Source: Candidatus Zixiibacteriota bacterium
Lineage (GTDB): Bacteria; Zixibacteria; MSB-5A5; JAABVY01; JAHJOQ01
Assembly: GCA_018820315.1 (NCBI GenBank)
Contig: JAHJOQ010000087.1
Coordinates: 1 to 36,408 of the forward strand
DNA length: 36,408 bases
Reading direction: 5' to 3'
The notes beneath the pieces were generated by a model. The model saw nothing but the letters and a program-made list of their open reading frames with translations, searched no databases and was not told the origin of the DNA. The position numbers were made by a program, and so were the translations under genes. Positions 9,394 through 17,261 of this stretch are shown here, piece after piece; the stretch's first letter is position 1; each line of letters begins with the position of its first letter.

Positions 9394-10635
9394 CTAATCT
9401 GGGTACTCATCAACTTTCTTGGTCTTGTACCAGCCTCGCTTCCCAACTTTCAATATGTGCTCTTCAGTAAAGGGAAGAGCTGTTGAGAAGTCCATTATTC
9501 GCTCACCATCTACGTGAAATCCTCCTTGTTCGATCAGTCTGCGCGCGGCAGAAGAGGACGTCATTATTTCCCAATCAGCCAGAGCCTTCGGCCAGTAAAT
9601 CAAAGTGTTTTCAGGCGAATAACCTTCGGGAGGTGGTAAGGTCGGCTCTATATCAGGAACCTGTTTCTGAGAGAATACTTTCTCGAAATTCTCACGAGCC
9701 GCGATTGCTTCATCGGGAGACGCGTACATTGATGCGATAGTGACTCCAAGATGCTTCTTGGTATCCATCGGATTAACGGTAGTATCTGCGAGCTGCTTCT
9801 CAATGGAGCCGATCTCATCGTCAGGCAAGTCAGTCAAGAGCCTGAAGTAGCTCAGAATCAGCTTATCCGGGATCGACATAATCTTCCCGAATATCTCACC
9901 GGCGGATTCTGCTACCCCGATGTAATTGCCAATGGACTTGGACATGCGCTGTTCACCGTCGAGCCCTTCGAGAATCGGCAGAGTCAGCGCGACCTGTGGC
10001 TCGACGCCGAAAGCTTCCTGAATCTGCCTGCCCGCAAGCAGGTTGAACAGCTGCTCTGTGCCGCCAATCTCGATATCCGCCTTGATCGCGACGGAATCGT
10101 AAGCCTGCATCAGCGGATAAAGCAATTCATGAATCGAAATAGGCGATCCGGATTTGTATCGCTTCTCGAAGTCGTCCCGCTCCAGCATGCGTGCGATCGT
10201 GAATCTGGAACAGAGTTCCAGTATCTCCTTGAAGTTCATCTTCGAGAACCACTCACCGTTGCGCCGCACCTCGGCCTTGTTTCGATCGACGATCTTGAAG
10301 AACTGTTCGAGATAGGTCTTTGCGTTGGATTCAACCTGATCGGATGTCAACTGCGGTCTTGTCGCCGAACGTCCCGATGGGTCTCCGACTAACGCCGTGT
10401 AATCACCGACGATGACGACGACCGTGTGCCCCAATTCCTGGAATTCGCGCAGTTTCCTGAGGCCGACCGTATGGCCGAGATGGATGTCGGGCGCTGTCGG
10501 ATCGAATCCCTGTTTCACGCGCAGTGGACGGTTCTCTTTGATCGAAACTGCCAGCTTTTTTTCCAGCTCGCCTTCCGGCAGCGAATCGACAACGTTGCGG
10601 GTCAGTATCCTGAGTTGTTCTTTGATGTTTTTCAT
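9394..10635 (-). CDS. tyrS: Tyrosyl-tRNA synthetase
   Basis: Class I synthetase that charges tRNA-Tyr. From the chosen ATG (10635) the protein has 413 residues. The ATP-binding HIGH motif appears as HLGH (52-55), after QGFDPTAPDI, and KMSKS appears as RMSKS (within EQRMSKSIGNY); a C-terminal S4-type RNA-binding segment covers roughly the last 65 residues (LIEQGGFHVDGERI). A GTG at 10662 would add nine residues; I prefer 10635 because the product then begins like other family members, although its AGGA is very close to the ATG. A short hairpin after the stop (about 9363-9376) may be a weak terminator, so cotranscription with the genes downstream is uncertain. Confidence 0.93.
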   Translation of the reverse strand: MKNIKEQLRILTRNVVDSLPEGELEKKLAVSIKENRPLRVKQGFDPTAPDIHLGHTVGLRKLREFQELGHTVVVIVGDYTALVGDPSGRSATRPQLTSDQVESNAKTYLEQFFKIVDRNKAEVRRNGEWFSKMNFKEILELCSRFTIARMLERDDFEKRYKSGSPISIHELLYPLMQAYDSVAIKADIEIGGTEQLFNLLAGRQIQEAFGVEPQVALTLPILEGLDGEQRMSKSIGNYIGVAESAGEIFGKIMSIPDKLILSYFRLLTDLPDDEIGSIEKQLADTTVNPMDTKKHLGVTIASMYASPDEAIAARENFEKVFSQKQVPDIEPTLPPPEGYSPENTLIYWPKALADWEIMTSSSAARRLIEQGGFHVDGERIMDFSTALPFTEEHILKVGKRGWYKTKKVDEYPD

Positions 10636-10757
10636 CTTCCTAAACTTGTATCGGGCTGCCACTGCAATTACTAAACAGGCGTATCAAATAACACCATTTT
10701 GGCTTCATAGCAAGATAAAACCTCGGAGCCGTTTCGGCTTAGGAATGTAACGTTTGT

Positions 10758-10874
10758 ATGCAGACAATGTTCATGGCGAAAGAGCGTATGGCAGCTCTTT
10801 GTGAAACCTGCCATTATGGTGCGGCTGTGAATATCTGCCGCGCAACGGAAACCGGAGCGATATTTTGTGGTTGA
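10758..10874 (+). CDS. Possible small Cys-rich protein (38 residues)
   Basis: A short frame begins MQTMFMAKERMAALCETCHY and ends in IFCG. It holds four cysteines (15, 18, 27, 37), the first two as CxxC, an arrangement compatible with a tiny zinc-binding knuckle. The best upstream purine run, AGGA at 10741, is about 14 bases from the first ATG and nearer none of the alternatives (10767, 10773), so the start is doubtful. It lies in the gap between divergent tyrS and the M48 gene. A hairpin AGCCG-TTT-CGGCT (10727-10739) sits just upstream. It may be chance; the clustering of Cys is the only positive sign. Confidence 0.3.
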   Translation: MQTMFMAKERMAALCETCHYGAAVNICRATETGAIFCG

Positions 10875-10920
10875 ATACTCTAAAAGATGTGACTAACGTA
10901 TGAAGAAATACGGAGGTCTC

Positions 10921-11721
10921 ATGAGAAAATATGCACTCGTGATAATCGTTCCAATTCTCGCGCTGCTTCTTTCATGCGCCACCACCGGGCCGGGAGGGAA
11001 GAAGAGCGTAATTCTGATTTCTGACAGCCAGGAAATCGGGCTTGGGCAGGAATTCGATAAGCAGGTTCGTTCCGAATCGAAAATCCTCGCGGATCAGGAC
11101 TGGCAGAATTACTTCAACGAAGTCGGACAGAAAATCGTCGCGGTGTCCGACCGGCCGAATATCGAATATCATTTCACCGTTATTGAATCTGATGACATCA
11201 ACGCATTCGCGACGCCGGGTGGGTATGTCTACATCTACACAGGTTTGCTGAAACTCATGAACACCGAGGCAGAACTCGTTGCGGTGACTGCACACGAGAT
11301 TTCTCACATTGTCGCGCGGCATGGTGTCAAGAGACTGCAGCAGGCTATGGGGATAGACATACTCTATCAAATAGTGGTTGGCGAATCGGATACCAAGACA
11401 CTGCAAACTGCAATCGGACTCGGATTGACCGTAGCATTATCGGGCTATTCGCGGGCGAACGAGAGAGAGGCTGATCAGTACGGTATTCTCTATATGACTA
11501 ACGCCGGCTACAATCCGACAGGCGCGATTAACATGTTCGAACGGCTGGCTTCGGTTTCAGAGGGTCAGCGGAACTTCTTCGAAAACATGTTTGCAACTCA
11601 TCCCGAAACGCAGGAGCGGATCGACAATGCCAGAGCGGAGATCGCGCAGTTTCCCGCCGATGTGAAAACCCGCGATCTCGGCAAAGGCCGCTACGATCTG
11701 ATGAAGGGGCGGTTGAAGTGA
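10921..11721 (+). CDS. M48-family zinc metalloprotease lipoprotein
   Basis: The start is the ATG at 10921, with GGAGG 4 bases upstream (10912-10916); an earlier in-frame ATG at 10900 lacks this site. The 266-residue product has a lipoprotein signal ending LLLSC (Cys19). The zinc motif HEISH is at 125-129, followed by VARHG, and the third ligand is Glu181 in SRANEREAD, the standard M48 pattern. The family includes BepA/YfgC and LoiP, periplasmic proteases that degrade misassembled outer-membrane proteins. There is no TPR extension like that of BepA, so it is closer to the LoiP type. It appears monocistronic, followed by about 750 bp of noncoding DNA. Confidence 0.9.
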   Translation: MRKYALVIIVPILALLLSCATTGPGGKKSVILISDSQEIGLGQEFDKQVRSESKILADQDWQNYFNEVGQKIVAVSDRPNIEYHFTVIESDDINAFATPGGYVYIYTGLLKLMNTEAELVAVTAHEISHIVARHGVKRLQQAMGIDILYQIVVGESDTKTLQTAIGLGLTVALSGYSRANEREADQYGILYMTNAGYNPTGAINMFERLASVSEGQRNFFENMFATHPETQERIDNARAEIAQFPADVKTRDLGKGRYDLMKGRLK

Positions 11722-12469
11722 TAGTTCGCCAAGCCTGACATCGAAATCGTAAGAGCGATTGCCACAGTTTTGCGGTACTGATTGCGGTCAGATTTACACA
11801 CTTTTTGAGATTAAGACTTCAATTCCCGCTTGTGCAATTATTCACAAAGTCGCTCCGTGGATGCAGTAGTTTAACGTGGCTTCGTCGCTTCATTTATCCC
11901 TGATTTATATACAGTTATCACGATCTATGTATATGTCTTGCAATACTAAGAAAATTTCAGATATGTCGAAGTTTTAGTTGCATAAGAGTATTTGAGTGAT
12001 TACTATCAGCCTCGATACTCGCTACGGGTTTCAAGCTGGAGGGGGAACGAACCCGGCTGGAGCCACAGAGAACACGCATGAATCGACATCTGGGTCCCGG
12101 CGAAGAGTAAATGCTGGTTAATCCGGCATAATGTATGGAAGGTGAACAGCGGACGTTAACCTGAATCGACACAAGGAGGTGCCCCGCAGGGTCTTGTTGA
12201 AATCCAATAGTTTGCTCAAGATGAAGGCTGTTCAAGGTACTTCGCGAGAGGGCTGTGTAGTGGTACTCCCACGAATTTCTCGCGATACTTGACAAATGGA
12301 ATTTGCTATCTAACACGTTGAAGAAACAGGATGTTAGCTTTGTTATGTCAGCACCAAAGACACCCACAAAGCGAATCTCATGGTTCACTCATAACATCCG
12401 GCATCATCGTTGCGTTGGTTCTCGGTGAACTCGCAACACTTAAGCTTTAACATCACCGGGGTGGATGAC
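11722..12469 (+). other. Noncoding gap with structured segment and promoter
   Basis: About 750 bp separate the M48 and PorV-like genes. The first 270 bp are AT-rich (for example GATTTATATACAG near 11900). From about 11985 to 12290 the sequence holds several strong stems: GAGTAT/ATACTC, CGGGTT/AACCCG, ATGCTGG-TTAAT-CCGGCAT (12111-12129), and a long stem pairing 12237-12249 with 12278-12288 (8 bp TCGCGAGA/TCTCGCGA plus GTA/TAC) that encloses GTGG/CCAC. This is more pairing than expected for a spacer and may be an RNA or an intron relic. A 143-residue antisense frame over it is probably not a gene. A sigma-54 type promoter is near the end. Confidence 0.5.
12400..12413 (+). promoter_or_regulatory. 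Sigma-54 type (-24/-12) promoter of the PorV-like gene
   Basis: GGCA at 12400-12403 and TTGC at 12410-12413 give the obligatory GG-N10-GC spacing. The first base before GG is C rather than T. Transcription would start near 12425, about 45 bases ahead of the start codon at 12470. Confidence 0.5.
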
Positions 12470-13426
12470 ATGGGGAACCGGATATCAATACGACCGCTTG
12501 CGGTCTTCGCAATAACTGCGCTGATGTGTGGCATCGTCTCTGCCAATGCTCACGCGCAGACCAACTCGTCGTCCCATGTTGGAACGACATCTGCCAACTT
12601 CCTGAAGATGGGGGTTGGCGCACGCGCCTCCGCTCTTGGAGGAGCATTTGTTGCTATCGCTGATGACGCTACTGCTGGCTACTGGAATGCTGCCGGCCTT
12701 GTTCAGATCCCGACCACTGAGATTACTTTCATGCACAACGACTGGTATCTCGACATTAAGTCGGAATATCTCGGCGCCGCATTTCCTGTCTCAAGAACTC
12801 TCGCCTTCGGGTTAGGCATTTCATATCTCGATTACGGATCGTTTGATGGCTATGACAGCAAAGATCAGCCGACAGGGTCGTATTCAGCCAATGCGATGGT
12901 TGTTTCATCGTCTGGATCGATCCGCCTGACCGACCAGGTCAGTTTTGGTGTCACGGGAAAGTTCTTCTCTGAGGAACTTGACCAATCCTCGGCGAACGGC
13001 TACGCAGTCGACGTTGGCGCTCTCTATGTAACGGGAGCTTTTTCACTCGGTTTGAACGTAACGAATCTTGGCGCCGGCCTGCGCCATGACACCGAGGAAT
13101 TCCCCCTGCCGAGCAGCGTCACGGCGGGGCTGGCATTGAATCTGTACGATGGAAGACTGCGGATTGCATCAGACCTCTCCAAACCACAAGATAACGCCTT
13201 TGCAATTCACCAAGGCGTTGAATACTGTTACGAAAACACAGTATTCCTCAGAACCGGATACAGTCATGACTTCAGCGGCACAGACTTGGGCGGGTCAACC
13301 GGTATGGCTCTGGGATTGGGAGTCAGGCACTCGTTCGGTTCAATCGACTACTCGTACTTGCCTGATGAACAGATTGGTGATGTTCACAGAATCAGTCTCA
13401 GGCTGCAATTCGGCAAGACAAGATAG
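12470..13426 (+). CDS. PorV/PorQ-like outer-membrane beta-barrel protein
   Basis: From the ATG at 12470 the product has 318 residues, beginning with a signal peptide (cleavage after NAHA at about 29). The mature N-terminus carries the family hallmark TSANFLKMGVGARASALGGA followed by AIADDATAGYWNAAGL, shared by UPF0164 and PorV/PorQ proteins of the FCB group. Alternating hydrophobic strands up to the end (LRLQFGKTR) fit an outer-membrane barrel. In Bacteroidetes PorV acts with the type IX secretion system, but many homologues occur without it and no other such gene is here, so function stays open. The longer frame from 12410 would start inside the sigma-54 promoter and is rejected. Confidence 0.85.
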   Translation: MGNRISIRPLAVFAITALMCGIVSANAHAQTNSSSHVGTTSANFLKMGVGARASALGGAFVAIADDATAGYWNAAGLVQIPTTEITFMHNDWYLDIKSEYLGAAFPVSRTLAFGLGISYLDYGSFDGYDSKDQPTGSYSANAMVVSSSGSIRLTDQVSFGVTGKFFSEELDQSSANGYAVDVGALYVTGAFSLGLNVTNLGAGLRHDTEEFPLPSSVTAGLALNLYDGRLRIASDLSKPQDNAFAIHQGVEYCYENTVFLRTGYSHDFSGTDLGGSTGMALGLGVRHSFGSIDYSYLPDEQIGDVHRISLRLQFGKTR

Positions 13427-13865
13427 ACCCCGGAAGTTGTCGGAAAGCCAGTACCCTATTCAAGTTTGATCTAACGACTTAGACTGTGTAGTCTCGGATT
13501 CATCCATTACATTCGCAACAGCTTTATTGCAAAAGCATGCATATAATCCGCTCCGTTGTGCATTGCTCTGCCTAACGGGGTTGAGAATGTATGCACTTCA
13601 TATTCTACTAGTTGTGCCATGTTCCGCAATTGGCCACAGCCTATAAATCACTGAACCACAAGCTGTAAGAAGGCTGTGAGAGTCTAATGCGGATATGTGT
13701 GCTCCTCTTTGATTTGGATTGTACTAGATTTCTATGATGCATTGGTAAGGTGGCAGAGCATTTGCTCATAGCAAGCGAAACAAGTGAACTATAAACCTCA
13801 TAGACGGGGGAACGTACTAGAGGATGTTTCAAGAAAACTCAAAAGAACGCGCGCGGAAGAATATT
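13427..13865 (+). other. Noncoding gap with candidate activator sites
   Basis: About 440 bp without a convincing gene (a 63-residue antisense frame at 13641-13832 lacks support). Three related octamer-like sites lie upstream of the sigma-54 promoter: CCACAGCC (13633-13640, inverted), GCTGTAAG (13662-13669) and GCTGTGAG (13673-13680); the latter two are 11 bp apart, one helical turn. They sit 70-120 bp before the -24 box, where enhancer-binding proteins usually bind. I see nothing else besides the promoter and ribosome site. Confidence 0.4.
13751..13766 (+). promoter_or_regulatory. Sigma-54 type (-24/-12) promoter of the sugar transferase gene
   Basis: TGGCA (13751-13755) and TTGCT (13762-13766) match the -24/-12 consensus at nine or more key positions, with the required 10 bases between GG and GC. 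The transcript would start near 13777. This is the strongest of the three such sites in the window. Confidence 0.7.
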
Positions 13866-14804
13866 ATGAGCAAGAGCAGCTTCCTGACATATCGTCAGGA
13901 TCTGACTCTTTCTGTTCCCGGATCATCCCGGGCGACATTTCCCGGTGTCCTGCCAGCCAAGCCAAGACCAATTGATCAGATAACTGGTGAAATTGCGCAG
14001 TTTGCGGGTGCGGCTGAGTTTGCGTTCAGGGAATTTGTTCTGTCCAATTTCACGATGGCGCTTTTTGTCGTGTATTCGGTGGCAGCTGAAATCAGACCAC
14101 TTTCATGGATCGAGGAAGTTCTAGGGAAGTTCTCCATCGGTGCGACATCAAAGAGATCCATTGACATCATAGCATCAACAGTAGGATTGATTATCCTGCT
14201 GCCATTGTTTGCACTGTTAGCTATCGCTATCAAGCTGGACTCGGATGGACCGGTATTTTTCTCGCAGTCGCGAGTCGGGCGTAATCGCAGGCGGTCTGCT
14301 CGCAGAGCTGGAACACAGATGTGTTTCGATCGGCGCGAACGTGATAGACGCCGCGACGACGTCCACGGCCAGCCATTCAAAGTGTGGAAATTCAGAAGCA
14401 TGGTCAATAACGCAGAGAAGAAGAGCGGTCCGATCTGGGCCACGGAGAATGATCCTCGGATCACACGTGTAGGCTCTTTTCTGCGCAGGACTCGGCTCGA
14501 TGAATTCCCACAGCTCTTCAACGTCTTGAAGGGCGAAATGAGTCTTGTCGGACCGCGTCCGGAACGACCGGTGTTTGTTGAATCGCTTAGGCATGAGGTC
14601 AAGGACTACACTAAGCGGCTTGAGGCGAAGCCTGGAATCACCGGCCTTGCCCAAGTCACCTGCGGTTATGATACTTCGGTGTCGAGCGTGAGAGCGAAAG
14701 TCGATCACGACCTTCGCTATATCAGGAGCTGGTCACTGACTCAAGACGTGAAGATTTTGATGAAGACTGTTGTGGTAATGTTGACTGGAAAGGGAGCCTT
14801 CTAA
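13866..14804 (+). CDS. Undecaprenyl-phosphate sugar-1-phosphate transferase (WcaJ/EpsE-like)
   Basis: A bacterial sugar transferase that moves a sugar-1-phosphate from a UDP-sugar to undecaprenyl phosphate, the first step of exopolysaccharide or O-antigen assembly at the inner membrane. From the ATG at 13866 (GGAAGA 5 bases upstream; 13824 is an alternative) it has 312 residues. After a variable N-terminal 110 residues come [20 protein letters not shown], with the membrane helix, then [49 protein letters not shown] and PGITGLAQV, all core motifs. Between RVG and [10 protein letters not shown] there is an Arg-rich insert of about 28 residues where many relatives have only a few. A sigma-54 type promoter precedes it and a strong terminator follows, so it is probably a single-gene unit. 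Confidence 0.9.
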   Translation: MSKSSFLTYRQDLTLSVPGSSRATFPGVLPAKPRPIDQITGEIAQFAGAAEFAFREFVLSNFTMALFVVYSVAAEIRPLSWIEEVLGKFSIGATSKRSIDIIASTVGLIILLPLFALLAIAIKLDSDGPVFFSQSRVGRNRRRSARRAGTQMCFDRRERDRRRDDVHGQPFKVWKFRSMVNNAEKKSGPIWATENDPRITRVGSFLRRTRLDEFPQLFNVLKGEMSLVGPRPERPVFVESLRHEVKDYTKRLEAKPGITGLAQVTCGYDTSVSSVRAKVDHDLRYIRSWSLTQDVKILMKTVVVMLTGKGAF

Positions 14805-14823
14805 GCTGTTTTTGGTGCTGACG

Positions 14824-14853
14824 AAAGCCGGGCTGTTTATTCAGCCCGGTTTT
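14824..14853 (+). terminator. Rho-independent terminator after the sugar transferase
   Basis: Stem CCGGGCTG (14828-14835) pairs perfectly with CAGCCCGG (14842-14849) around a 6-base loop. AAAG before and TTTT after extend the stem and provide the U-tract, and could allow weak action on the other strand. Confidence 0.9.
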
Positions 14854-14895
14854 CAGTTTCTGGCAGTAGTGTTGACACCGCCTCACATTTAAGCC

Positions 14896-14924
14896 TTGCA
14901 TTGAGGATCAACTAATTCTATATT
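14896..14924 (+). promoter_or_regulatory. Candidate sigma-70 promoter of the PEGA-to-prsR operon
   Basis: TTGCAT (14896-14901), 17 bases, then TATATT (14919-14924), about 55 bp before the first gene of the operon. A second possibility, TGGCAGTAGTGTTGA at 14861-14875, resembles a sigma-54 site but has GA instead of the invariant GC. Confidence 0.45.
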
Positions 14925-14979
14925 TTTCCGACTGAGGTTAGTATACGGGAACCGCGGAACAAGGAGGTTCTGAATCCTT

Positions 14980-15705
14980 ATGCTGTATAATACATTAAAG
15001 GTCCTATTCCTCTTCCTTGTAATATCATCGGCAGCGATTGCACAGACTGGTAGCGGTAACCTCACAGTTACCTCTTCGCCTGCGGGGACTGCGGTGATGC
15101 TCGATGGAGAGTATGAGCTTGCAGGAGTTACTCCTGTCACGTTCAACCAGAAGCTGTTCGGTGTGTATAAGCTCACAGCTCTGCGTGGCGGGTACGAGAA
15201 GTACCAGACAACCCTTGTACTGGTGGGAGATGAACCACGCACGATCAAGTTTGACATGGTTCCGAAGACCCGTTCTAAGGCAGCGTTCAGATCTCTGCTA
15301 ATCCCCGGATGGGGACAGATGTACTCCGGGCAAAAACTGCGGGGAGCAGCTTACACATTCGGTGCGGCTGCATCGCTTCTTACGTTGGCGATTGTCGACA
15401 ATAATTTCAGAGACAAGAAGGACGAGTTTAACCGCTTGAACGACGCCTACGTTAGTGCGAGAAGTATCGATGAAAAGCGACGGTTGAAGGTGGGAGTGGA
15501 TGACGCCCAGCAGGCAGCCTATGACGCTGAGTCCTCCAGAAACATTGTTTTCGGAGTGGCTGCGCTGATTTGGGCATTCAATGTGATAGATGCTGCAGCG
15601 TTTTTTCCGGAGAGCGGCTATTCGGTCGGCGGGCCGACCGCCATTTCGATCGATACCGGCGAAGGATTCGATCGCGTGCAGCTGAAACTCGCCGTTAACT
15701 TTTAG
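14980..15705 (+). CDS. PEGA-domain / DUF5683 protein
   Basis: A 241-residue exported or membrane protein. A signal peptide ends near SSAAIA-QT (residue 21). A PEGA domain covers about 24-94 (GNLTVTSSPAGTAVMLDGEY ... GYEKYQTTLVL), a small beta fold found in surface and S-layer proteins. Then comes a DUF5683 segment, with AFRSLLIPGWGQMYSGQKLRG and a hydrophobic helix at about 120-137, a charged middle, and another hydrophobic helix near 185-200. The function of the combination is unknown; it is frequent in FCB-group genomes. AAGGAGG (14961-14967) lies 12 bases from the ATG, a long spacing, but no better in-frame start is visible. The next gene's ribosome site overlaps its stop. Confidence 0.75.
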   Translation: MLYNTLKVLFLFLVISSAAIAQTGSGNLTVTSSPAGTAVMLDGEYELAGVTPVTFNQKLFGVYKLTALRGGYEKYQTTLVLVGDEPRTIKFDMVPKTRSKAAFRSLLIPGWGQMYSGQKLRGAAYTFGAAASLLTLAIVDNNFRDKKDEFNRLNDAYVSARSIDEKRRLKVGVDDAQQAAYDAESSRNIVFGVAALIWAFNVIDAAAFFPESGYSVGGPTAISIDTGEGFDRVQLKLAVNF

Positions 15706-15714
15706 GTGGTCCAG

Positions 15715-17238
15715 ATGAAGAAGCTAATTATTCTTACTGTAGGAATAGCAGTGCTATTAGGAGCATGCTCCAGGCAGATTGACAAGGTTGCGGATTCAGG
15801 TGGCCTGCCGACTGCTCCCGATGCGCCATCGAATCTTGTACTGACTGTCAGTGACGGCAGCCTTGCGCTTTCCTGGGATGCGAGTGCGGCAGCCGTAGAC
15901 AAGTACCTCATCTATAGAGCCGATTCGACTGCGGCAAGTTTCAGTTTGCTCGATTCCGCAACCACAACGTCCTATATAGATAATGATGTCCAGAATGGGA
16001 TAAGATACTATTTCAAAGTCTCTACGGTATCTGTGGCTGGGATCGAAGGCCCAAAGTCGCGCTCAGTCGCCGGCATACCTGGATTGTTCTCGATCCGAAT
16101 TGCCGGAGACGACGAGTACGTGAACAATACTGACGTCACCATTCTTGTCGAGTACCCACCCAATGCTTCGCATATAATGGTGTCAAATGATCTGAGTTTC
16201 TCCAGTGCGAAGTGGGAAGGCGTCACACCAGCGGTAACTTGGGAGCTGCCCGATCTGGATGGCTCGCACACGGTCTATGCCAAATTCAAAATGCAGGACG
16301 GGAACGAATCGAGTATACCTGTATTCGACGATGTCAAACTGGACAGAGTGGCGTTGATAGAGAGTTTTGTCAGCGATGACGGCGGCGCTGTTCTGAGTGC
16401 AGGCGATGTGATACACTTCTCGATGACCACCGGTGAACCTGGCGGAAGAGCTGCTGTGGTACTTCCTGAAATCGGTGAAGCTGCTCTCTTCGATAACGGC
16501 ACTGCCGGTGACGCTGTGGCACGAGATGGGATATATGAATACGACTTCACGATCCCTCCGGGATATGAATTCGAAAACGGCGCTGTTTTCGGAACGTTCC
16601 GTGATGCTGCCACCAACGCCGCGCCGCAATCGGCTATTGACCACCTGATCACAGTTCGCAATGCGCCGAAGCCGGTGACTGTGCATCTCAACGGCGCCTT
16701 TCAGAGCAGGCTCGAGATCGCATGGACTATGTCCGAAGATCCTGACTTTGCATCTTATAGAATCTACCGTTCGGAATCGATACCGGTTACTGAGAATTCC
16801 GATTTTGTCACCAAACTCGGCACGAGTGCGCAGTTAACAGTTACCGATACGAATGTTGTCCCGGCGACCACTTACTACTACATCGTGATCGTCTCCGATC
16901 AGAGTGGGCTCAAAGCCACAAGCAACACTTTGACCGCAAGAACGCTGGCCAATGAGGCTCCCGATGATGTTGTTCTGGCGTACGAGAAAACGAGTGAGAC
17001 GGGATTCAAGTTGACCTGGACACGAAACGACGATAGCGACTTCGAATCATACAGAATCTATCGTTCTGAAACGCAGGATGTCGACAACGACATCGCGAAA
17101 CTGTATGCAATTGTCAATACGCAGGGGACTACGACATTTACGGGAGATAACGACGGCGACGTGTATTACTATGTGCTGTACGTCTATGACAGGTACGGTT
17201 TGCCGAGTGCCGGCTCTAATGTAGTTCCGTCGCAGTAA
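15715..17238 (+). CDS. Lipoprotein with three fibronectin type III domains
   Basis: The start is the ATG at 15715, with AGGTGG 5 bases upstream; the GTG at 15706 merely follows the previous stop. The 507-residue product has a lipoprotein signal ending LLGAC (Cys18). FN3 domains occupy about 35-120, 317-412 and 413-507; the last two share the strand YRIYRSE. Between them, about residues 215-315 contain DNGTAGDAVARDGIYEYDFT, a motif seen in choice-of-anchor or FixG-C-like Ig domains. The protein is presumably anchored in the envelope facing the periplasm or surface and mediates binding; no enzymatic motif is present. It is the second gene of the operon that ends with prsR. Confidence 0.82.
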   Translation: MKKLIILTVGIAVLLGACSRQIDKVADSGGLPTAPDAPSNLVLTVSDGSLALSWDASAAAVDKYLIYRADSTAASFSLLDSATTTSYIDNDVQNGIRYYFKVSTVSVAGIEGPKSRSVAGIPGLFSIRIAGDDEYVNNTDVTILVEYPPNASHIMVSNDLSFSSAKWEGVTPAVTWELPDLDGSHTVYAKFKMQDGNESSIPVFDDVKLDRVALIESFVSDDGGAVLSAGDVIHFSMTTGEPGGRAAVVLPEIGEAALFDNGTAGDAVARDGIYEYDFTIPPGYEFENGAVFGTFRDAATNAAPQSAIDHLITVRNAPKPVTVHLNGAFQSRLEIAWTMSEDPDFASYRIYRSESIPVTENSDFVTKLGTSAQLTVTDTNVVPATTYYYIVIVSDQSGLKATSNTLTARTLANEAPDDVVLAYEKTSETGFKLTWTRNDDSDFESYRIYRSETQDVDNDIAKLYAIVNTQGTTTFTGDNDGDVYYYVLYVYDRYGLPSAGSNVVPSQ

Positions 17239-17261
17239 CCGAGAGGGAAGAGGTTGATCCA

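Noticed and set aside
9751-10392. 213-residue plus-strand frame opposite tyrS
   Set aside because: Entirely inside the tyrS coding region on the other strand, without motif or ribosome site.
11957-12388. 143-residue minus-strand frame in the structured gap
   Set aside because: It runs antisense through all the stems described there, and has no ribosome site or known motif. The RNA structure is the better explanation.
12470-13426. Type IX secretion system locus
   Set aside because: Only a PorV/PorQ-like protein is present; no other Por/Spr gene and no C-terminal sorting domain on the secreted proteins in the window.
14861-14875. Fourth sigma-54 promoter before the PEGA-to-prsR operon
   Set aside because: TGGCAG...GTTGA lacks the invariant GC of the -12 element; a sigma-70 type promoter lies 20 bp further on.
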